Assembly: GCF_041346925.1 (NCBI RefSeq)
Contig: NZ_CP166840.1
Coordinates: forward strand, 3,467,001-3,531,000
DNA: 64,000 nucleotides
Direction: 5' to 3'
Source: Agaribacterium sp. ZY112
Lineage (GTDB): Bacteria; Pseudomonadota; Gammaproteobacteria; Pseudomonadales; Cellvibrionaceae
Part shown: one piece after another, positions 58,658 to 64,000 of the stretch
How the letters are laid out: each line of letters starts with the position of its first letter
Numbering within the stretch: position 1 is the stretch's first letter
Translations under genes and position numbers: made by a program
Notes under the pieces: generated by a model
Told to the model about the DNA's origin: nothing
Databases searched by the model: none
Seen by the model: only the letters and a program-made list of their open reading frames with translations

Positions 58658-60109
58658 TTACTCGTAGTTAAAATAAATTGCGCGTTTTTGCAGATAACCG
58701 TCAATACCGTAAACACCATCTTCACCACCGGTACCACTGGTCTTATGACCACTGTGATAACCCTGGATGTAACCGCAAATCATCTTATTCACAAATACCG
58801 TTCCGACTTGCATGTGGTTAATTGCGTGGAAAATAGTTTTCACATTTTGAGTGAAAATATACGACGACAAGGCATCTTCGCGGTCATTACAGATATCGAG
58901 CGCTTCGGCATAATCTTTCACTGTAATAATCGGCATGATCGGGCCAAAAATTTCATGTTTAGCTAAAGGCATATCGCGCTTCACGCCACTTAATACCGTA
59001 GGTAAATACCAATGGCCTTTTTTAAACTCTTCACCTTCTGGTCGTGCACCGCCAATTTCTACTTTAGCGCCCATTGCTACGGTTTCTTCCAGCATTCCAT
59101 GAATACGCTTAATGCTGTCGCCGGTCACACTTGGGCCCATATTGAAATCACCCATAGGATCGCCATAAGTAATTTGTTTAACGCGCTCAACTACACGGCG
59201 TGTAAACTCCTCAGCAATGCCCTCTTCGACCAAAACTAATTCATTGCAAATACAGACTTGGCCACTGTTGGCATAACGACTTATAACAGCAGCCTCTACC
59301 GCTTTATCTAGGTCCGCATCATTTAAGACAATAAACGAGGCTTTTCCGCCCAACTCCAAAACCAAACCACTGACGTTGTCGGCGCTCGCTTTATAAATCG
59401 CTTGGCCTGCACGCGTACTGCCGGTTAAGCTCACCAAACGAGTTATCGGGCTGCTTACTAAGGCAGCACTGGTTTCAATGCCTTTACCGCTGATTAAGTT
59501 AATGACGCCTTTAGGTAGGCCAACCTCTTCCACCACTTTACAAAACTCGGACGCGGTCACTGGCGTGGCTTCATGAGCCTTAAGGATCATCGTATTACCC
59601 GTCACCAATGCAGGACCAATCTTGCGACCAATTAAGGCTAAGGGATAGTTATAAGCACATAAACCCAAGGTCACCCCATAAGGCACCTTTTGTATCCACA
59701 GCTGCTCATTAGGCTGATCTGAAGGGAAAATATTACCTTCTATACGGCGCGCGGCTTCTGCCGAATACGTTAGGTAATTAAGCGTATCGTCAAATTCACC
59801 ATAGGCCTCAGGCAAGGTCTTACCTTGTTCTAGAACCAATAAATTAGCAAAGTGATCACGCTTAGGTTTTAAGGCCTCAACGATTTTCATAATCCAACGA
59901 CCGCGCTCAATCGCCGGTAGCTGCTGCCAAGCTAGCTGCGCCTCACGAGATGACTCAAGAGCCCGCTGTACATCATCAGTAGTACAATCAGGTACGGTCG
60001 CCCAGACCTCTTCATTGGCTGGGTTTTCTACGTCAAACGTTTTGCCAGCAGAAGAATCAACCCACTGGCCGTCGATGTAACAGGGATAATGCTGAATACC
60101 ACTTGTCAT
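58658..60109 (-). CDS. NAD(P)-dependent aldehyde dehydrogenase (AldA-like)
   Basis: A 483-residue class I aldehyde dehydrogenase. The catalytic Glu lies in LVLELGGKASFIVL near 250, the catalytic Cys in ANSGQVCICNE near 285, and NAD contacts in SLTGSTRAGQAIY. The closest remembered group is lactaldehyde/glycolaldehyde dehydrogenase. GAGGAG precedes ATG 60109. It stands 100 nt from each neighbour, in the same direction. Substrate is inferred to be an aldehyde from sugar or aglycone breakdown. Confidence 0.92.
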   Translation of the reverse strand: MTSGIQHYPCYIDGQWVDSSAGKTFDVENPANEEVWATVPDCTTDDVQRALESSREAQLAWQQLPAIERGRWIMKIVEALKPKRDHFANLLVLEQGKTLPEAYGEFDDTLNYLTYSAEAARRIEGNIFPSDQPNEQLWIQKVPYGVTLGLCAYNYPLALIGRKIGPALVTGNTMILKAHEATPVTASEFCKVVEEVGLPKGVINLISGKGIETSAALVSSPITRLVSLTGSTRAGQAIYKASADNVSGLVLELGGKASFIVLNDADLDKAVEAAVISRYANSGQVCICNELVLVEEGIAEEFTRRVVERVKQITYGDPMGDFNMGPSVTGDSIKRIHGMLEETVAMGAKVEIGGARPEGEEFKKGHWYLPTVLSGVKRDMPLAKHEIFGPIMPIITVKDYAEALDICNDREDALSSYIFTQNVKTIFHAINHMQVGTVFVNKMICGYIQGYHSGHKTSGTGGEDGVYGIDGYLQKRAIYFNYE

Positions 60110-60208
60110 AATTCGCTCCTCATCTCTGGGTGCTATTTATCGTTATTGGAATAAATCAATTTATTAAGTAGCTAAGAGATTCATTAGCCGCTTAATCAGT
60201 TACTATTT

Positions 60209-60991
60209 TTAACGCCCACTGAAAACGGCATCACGCTTTTCTAAAAAGGCCCTAAACCCCTCATCAGCATCATCCGTATCGTAAAGCTCGTCGCTAAGTT
60301 CTTTTTCCAAAGCTAAACCTTGCTCCAAAGTAAGCTCCACGCCACCGCGTAAAGCGCGTTTTGTCGCAGCGACAGCTAAAGCCGGGCCATTAGCTACTTT
60401 TTTAGCGTAGTCAAAACACGCCTCTGCAAGTTCGTCACGTGCATACAGTCGATTGACTAAACCCCAAGCAAAAGACTGATCAATCGAGAACACATCACCA
60501 GTGGCAAGTAGCTCCATTGCTTTACTTAAACCAACTAAACGCAATAAACGCTGACTGCCGCCATTACCTGGAATCAAACCTAATTTAATTTCCGGTAAGC
60601 CAAGTTTGTAATGGCCTTCTGCGGCAAAGCGCAAATCACAGGCCATCAATATTTCTAAACCGCCACCAAGTGCGTGCCCTGCCAACTCTGCAATAAACAG
60701 CTTAGGACTGGCCTCCATTGCAGCCAATGTTTGACGAGCTTGAGCCACCATCAGCTGATTATCTTCGGTGCTATTTGCTTCAAACTCTTTAATGTCAGCA
60801 CCAGCGCAGAAAAACTTTTCTGAGCTGCTATTAACGATAACCGCGCCAACTTCAGCATCATGACTTGCGTCAACCACGGCTTGATAAAAAGCTTGATAAA
60901 AAGCTAGGTTATACGCATTTGCGGGCGGGCGATTAAAGGTGATGTAAGCGACCTTGCCATTTTTACTGTAACTAATTAATTCGTCAGTCAT
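60209..60991 (-). CDS. Enoyl-CoA hydratase/isomerase family protein
   Basis: A 260-residue crotonase-fold enzyme. The oxyanion-hole and CoA motifs are CAGADIKEF near 62 and GHALGGGLEILMACDLRFA near 106; the second acidic residue lies in LPEIKLGLIPGNGGSQRL near 131. Both glutamates seem present, so hydratase activity is likely. It follows the CaiB genes by 30 nt, so CoA thioesters made by them are the probable substrates. Confidence 0.92.
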   Translation of the reverse strand: MTDELISYSKNGKVAYITFNRPPANAYNLAFYQAFYQAVVDASHDAEVGAVIVNSSSEKFFCAGADIKEFEANSTEDNQLMVAQARQTLAAMEASPKLFIAELAGHALGGGLEILMACDLRFAAEGHYKLGLPEIKLGLIPGNGGSQRLLRLVGLSKAMELLATGDVFSIDQSFAWGLVNRLYARDELAEACFDYAKKVANGPALAVAATKRALRGGVELTLEQGLALEKELSDELYDTDDADEGFRAFLEKRDAVFSGR

Positions 60992-61020
60992 AGTTCGTCT
61001 CTAAAGCACTCTAAGAGCTA

Positions 61021-62151
61021 TTAAAACTCAGCGCGAAGTGATTCGTTGTGCTCACCTAAACTCGGTGCGGCACGTTCAGAAAGCAAGGCCTGGTCATCAA
61101 ATTTAATTGGGCATCGTGTGGTCAGATACTGGCTATTCTGGCCTTTTACTTCTTGCACCATATTCAGCACTTTGAAACCATCATGCTCAAGCAACTGCTT
61201 CCAATTAAGCACTTGCGCACACCAAATATCAGCAGGCTCTAAAATGGAAAGCCAGTGTTCACAGGTATTCGACACAAGGAAATCAGCAAGAATTTGTTTA
61301 ATCTCATCACGCTTGGCAAACCAAGTGCTCGACTCGCTATAAGCCAACAAGGCATCACAGCTAAGTAACTCACCCAGCTTAGGAATTGCTCCCATTGCTA
61401 ACGCGATATAGCCATTGCTACATTGGTACAAACCATAAGGAGCACCAACCAATGAGTGCGCGGAATTCACGTCACCGCGAACAATGGGTTCTGCATCTTG
61501 GTAATACAAGGTCAAAGGCTCAAATTGAAAATCGAGTATGGCTTCAAGCATACTGACTTGAACTAATATCGGTTCACCTGAAAAAAGCGCGGCCAACAAA
61601 CCCTGTACCAGTTGGGCGCCGGCTAAATTATCGGCAATGGCTAAACCCATCGGCATTGCATCATCACTGTCAGAACCACTTAAACCAGTAAGACCACTGA
61701 GTGCTTGCAATAACAGATCTTGGCCTGGCTCTTTAGACCAGGGCCCTTCATTGCCATATCCACTGATTTCGCCGTAAACAAGCTTGTCATTTAACTTGCA
61801 CAAGTGTTCATAAGATAAACCTAAACGCTGCATCACCCCCGGGCGGAAGTTATGCATAACAACATCAGCTTTAGCTGCGATCTTAAGAGCAAGCGCGAGG
61901 TCGTCAGCATCTTTAAGGTTGAGCTTTAGGCTCTCTTTACCTCGGTTAATCGCTTGGTAAAAAGCACTTTCATTAGCGATATTAAAATGAGACGCATAGA
62001 TAGAACGCGACAAATCGCCTTTTTCATGGTGCTCTACTTTTATTACTCGCGCGCCTAAATCTGCTAGACGCAAACTGGCACTAGGGCCAGATAAAAACTG
62101 ACTAAAATCGAGAACCAACAAGCCCTCTAATGGTTTAGAAACGGTACTCAT
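61021..62151 (-). CDS. CaiB/BaiF-type CoA-transferase, first paralogue
   Basis: A 376-residue class III CoA-transferase. The N-terminal [20 protein letters not shown] and ARVIKVE are typical, with [13 protein letters not shown] near 100. The active-site Asp145 is in [13 protein letters not shown]. It moves CoA between carboxylic acids through an aspartyl thioester. The ATG overlaps the preceding paralogue's stop (ATGA), so both are made together and may form a heteromer. Confidence 0.92.
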   Translation of the reverse strand: MSTVSKPLEGLLVLDFSQFLSGPSASLRLADLGARVIKVEHHEKGDLSRSIYASHFNIANESAFYQAINRGKESLKLNLKDADDLALALKIAAKADVVMHNFRPGVMQRLGLSYEHLCKLNDKLVYGEISGYGNEGPWSKEPGQDLLLQALSGLTGLSGSDSDDAMPMGLAIADNLAGAQLVQGLLAALFSGEPILVQVSMLEAILDFQFEPLTLYYQDAEPIVRGDVNSAHSLVGAPYGLYQCSNGYIALAMGAIPKLGELLSCDALLAYSESSTWFAKRDEIKQILADFLVSNTCEHWLSILEPADIWCAQVLNWKQLLEHDGFKVLNMVQEVKGQNSQYLTTRCPIKFDDQALLSERAAPSLGEHNESLRAEF

Positions 62152-63293
62152 AACCCAAACTCCTCAAACAAGTAAGCATTGGCATTACCTAAAGCGGGAG
62201 CCGCCGTTGTATTTTTCACAACAGCGCCGTTTAAACGAATTGGGCAGCGAGTCGTACGCACTGATACGCCATTATCGCGCTTAACATCCAGCTCCATGTC
62301 CAATACTTTATAAGCCTCTTCCTGACTTAACTGTTTGTAATCCAACACAGCTGAGCTCCAGTAATTATCGGCTTTTAACATAGCAAGCCACTGGGCACTT
62401 GATTTGGAGATAAAGTGTTTAGCTAGTTGCGCCTTGATTAGGTCTCGCTCTGAATATTGCTGATCTACATCGTAATAAGCCTCTAAACCGAGGCAACCAA
62501 TGCTTTCGCACAGTTTTTTCAAATCGCCCATGCTAATGGCGATATGCGAATCAGCCGTTTTATAAATACCATAAGGCGCGCCCAAATAAGCATGAGCGTT
62601 ATTTTGAGCACTGCGCTCTGGCAGCTGCTGACCATTATTTAAAAAAGCAGTAAAACCTTCGAACTGAAAGTCGATGATCGACTCAAGTAAGCTGACATTG
62701 ACTTTAGATCCCTGCCCCGTACGCTTTTTCTTTAATAAGGCGGCTAACAAACCTTGAGCAAAGTGAGTGCCGGTCAACATATCCGCCACAGCAATACCCA
62801 TCGGTTTTGGAGCTTGATCCGCATTCCCCGTTAACCAAGTTAAACCCGACACAGATTGAGCTAACAAATCTTGACCCGGCTTATCTTTCCAAGGGCCTAT
62901 TTCGCCATAACCGCTGACCTCGCCATAAACGATAGCCGGATTAAGTTCTTGTACGCTGTCGTAGTCCAAACCAATGCGCGCCATGATGCCTGGACGAAAG
63001 TTATGAGTAATCACATCGGCTTTCTTAATTAAAGCCTTAACGAGCTCTAGATCTGCCGGATCTTTTAAATTCGCAGCGAAACTCTCTTTATTACGGTTAA
63101 TCGTGTGAAATAAAACACTATCACCATCAGCCCACATATTTTTTGTTGCCAAGGAACGACACGCATCACCGGCACCTGGGCGCTCAATTTTAATGACGCG
63201 CGCACCCAAGTCTGCCAAACGTAGGCCCGCGTAAGGCCCAGCTAGATACTGGCTGAATTCAAGGACGGTTACGCCTTCAAGAGGCAAACTCAT
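62148..63293 (-). CDS. CaiB/BaiF-type CoA-transferase, second paralogue
   Basis: A 381-residue class III CoA-transferase, clearly related to its downstream neighbour: [33 protein letters not shown] near 97, and active-site Asp142 in [13 protein letters not shown]. Its ATG overlaps the solute-binding-protein stop. Tandem paralogues occur in heteromeric enzymes such as mesaconate/succinyl transferases; both keep the aspartate, so each may be active. Confidence 0.92.
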   Translation of the reverse strand: MSLPLEGVTVLEFSQYLAGPYAGLRLADLGARVIKIERPGAGDACRSLATKNMWADGDSVLFHTINRNKESFAANLKDPADLELVKALIKKADVITHNFRPGIMARIGLDYDSVQELNPAIVYGEVSGYGEIGPWKDKPGQDLLAQSVSGLTWLTGNADQAPKPMGIAVADMLTGTHFAQGLLAALLKKKRTGQGSKVNVSLLESIIDFQFEGFTAFLNNGQQLPERSAQNNAHAYLGAPYGIYKTADSHIAISMGDLKKLCESIGCLGLEAYYDVDQQYSERDLIKAQLAKHFISKSSAQWLAMLKADNYWSSAVLDYKQLSQEEAYKVLDMELDVKRDNGVSVRTTRCPIRLNGAVVKNTTAAPALGNANAYLFEEFGL

Positions 63294-64000
63294 AGCTTGA
63301 TGCCTTTTGACTCAACATAAAGAGCATTCAGCTTGTCCAATAACGCCTTTTCATCACCACCATTCATCAAATACTCACGAATAGGCGCACCGCTGTTATC
63401 TTGGAAGAACATATGACCGTGATAACGAGGGCGCAAATAAGCGCGATCCAAGGTCGGTAAGGTATCGTTAAAATAATTGTCAGTGGTTTCGTTTGCGTAA
63501 TCACAAGTCCAAGCGTTGCGATGACCTGGCTGACCGCCAAATTCGATATAAAAACCACTTTGCATCGCTTCGTTAGCAACAAACTCAGCATACTTAGAAG
63601 CAATTTCTTTGTGCTCAGATTGAGCTGAAATTGCCAAGCCGGTTCCACCTAAGGTCGTGCACAAACGATCCGTGCCAGGCAGAGTTACGGTGTCAGCAAA
63701 TTTAAGCAGTTTGCGCGCATAGTTTGGTTTAGCGTAATTGGCATAACCATAAGCAAATGGGCAATAGGCAAATTCATCTGTTTGGGTCATTGCTTCATAG
63801 ACTTGGATAGGATTCCAGTCGAAACAATCACGATTTAAATGAATAGACAGTTCGCGCAGCATTTTAAGCGCTTTAATGCCCATTGCTTCGCTCACAACGT
63901 ATTCGTCACTAACACAAACGTCCTCACCCATGGTTGAGCAAAGCATGTAGAAGTTCATCAAGGTATCTTGTGGAATAGACGGAACGGCAACTTTGCCCTT
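63290..64000 (-). CDS. ABC-type extracellular solute-binding protein, partial
   Basis: The frame is open to the right window edge (237 codons incl. stop), so the N-terminus and signal peptide are missing. A short in-frame TTG at 63961 is not a true start, because coding sequence continues ([13 protein letters not shown]). [30 protein letters not shown] and [20 protein letters not shown] match family 1 (sugar-type) solute-binding proteins, and FIYE-type C-terminal regions follow ([20 protein letters not shown]). It would deliver a substrate to an ABC permease, expected beyond the edge. Overlap with the CoA-transferase gene is notable. Confidence 0.8.
   Translation of the reverse strand, partial: KGKVAVPSIPQDTLMNFYMLCSTMGEDVCVSDEYVVSEAMGIKALKMLRELSIHLNRDCFDWNPIQVYEAMTQTDEFAYCPFAYGYANYAKPNYARKLLKFADTVTLPGTDRLCTTLGGTGLAISAQSEHKEIASKYAEFVANEAMQSGFYIEFGGQPGHRNAWTCDYANETTDNYFNDTLPTLDRAYLRPRYHGHMFFQDNSGAPIREYLMNGGDEKALLDKLNALYVESKGIKL

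Noticed and set aside
56192..64000. DMSP-catabolism cluster (ddd genes)
   Set aside because: CoA-transferase, hydratase and aldehyde dehydrogenase are reminiscent, but the fused DddD, the BCCT transporter and the alcohol dehydrogenase are absent, and an ABC sugar-type binding protein and GH2 are present.

Overview
The window looks like chromosomal DNA of a gammaproteobacterium, most likely a marine polysaccharide-degrading member of the Cellvibrionales/Pseudomonadales group. The backbone order mutS-fdxA-rpoS-nlpD-pcm-truD-ftsB-eno-kdsA-pyrG-tilS is the one known from Pseudomonas and its relatives. The assignment rests on gene order and protein recognition only, with no database search. No tRNA, rRNA or CRISPR array was recognised.

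Region 1 (1-18.2 kb) is a genomic/defence island joined to the mutS end of the backbone. Its left edge is a CBASS effector of the HNH-SAVED (Cap5) type, cut by the window end, in an operon with a small DUF457/YdjM-like protein and a small basic protein. A CapW/BrxR-type WYL regulator reads the other way, in front of a complete type I restriction-modification operon (hsdM-hsdS-hsdR). That operon continues into a tightly spaced trio: nucleotidyltransferase, unknown protein, DEDDh exonuclease. Next comes a phage-satellite-like module: a DUF927 helicase-like ATPase, an HUH replication initiator, an AlpA regulator and a divergent unknown gene, with short regularly spaced repeats at its control regions. 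Two related tyrosine integrases follow. Phased 10-bp repeats and a 12-bp tandem repeat lie just before mutS and probably mark integrase binding sites or the island end.

Region 2 (18.2-35.5 kb) is core genome: mismatch repair, ferredoxin, stationary-phase sigma factor, NlpD, DUF368 membrane protein, Pcm, TruD, FtsB, enolase, KdsA, CTP synthase, a Bax-like glucosaminidase, TilS, an S9 peptidase and GreB. The usual neighbours ispD, ispF and surE are missing from this locus.

Region 3 (35.5-42.9 kb) is accessory. A decayed IS481-type transposase fragment is followed by a three-gene operon of unknown function: a TOPRIM-domain protein, a 924-residue protein with a Ser/Glu-rich middle, and an 896-residue protein with a hydrophobic core and a very long coiled coil. 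This is the best candidate here for an undescribed system.

Region 4 (42.9-52.7 kb) holds an HD-GYP protein, an aromatic aminotransferase divergent from an Lrp-type regulator, a 50-bp minisatellite, a quinone oxidoreductase with pdxH, mobA, an unknown exported protein, an orphan ExbD and an AT-hook, histone-H1-like DNA-binding protein.

Region 5 (52.7-64 kb) is catabolic: a large surface lipoprotein with cadherin-like and beta-helix-like segments, a cupin, and a minus-strand unit reading solute-binding protein (cut by the window end), two CaiB/BaiF CoA-transferases, enoyl-CoA hydratase, aldehyde dehydrogenase and a GH2 glycosidase, closed by a strong terminator. It looks like uptake and CoA-dependent breakdown of a glycoside or its aglycone; the substrate cannot be read from the sequence.
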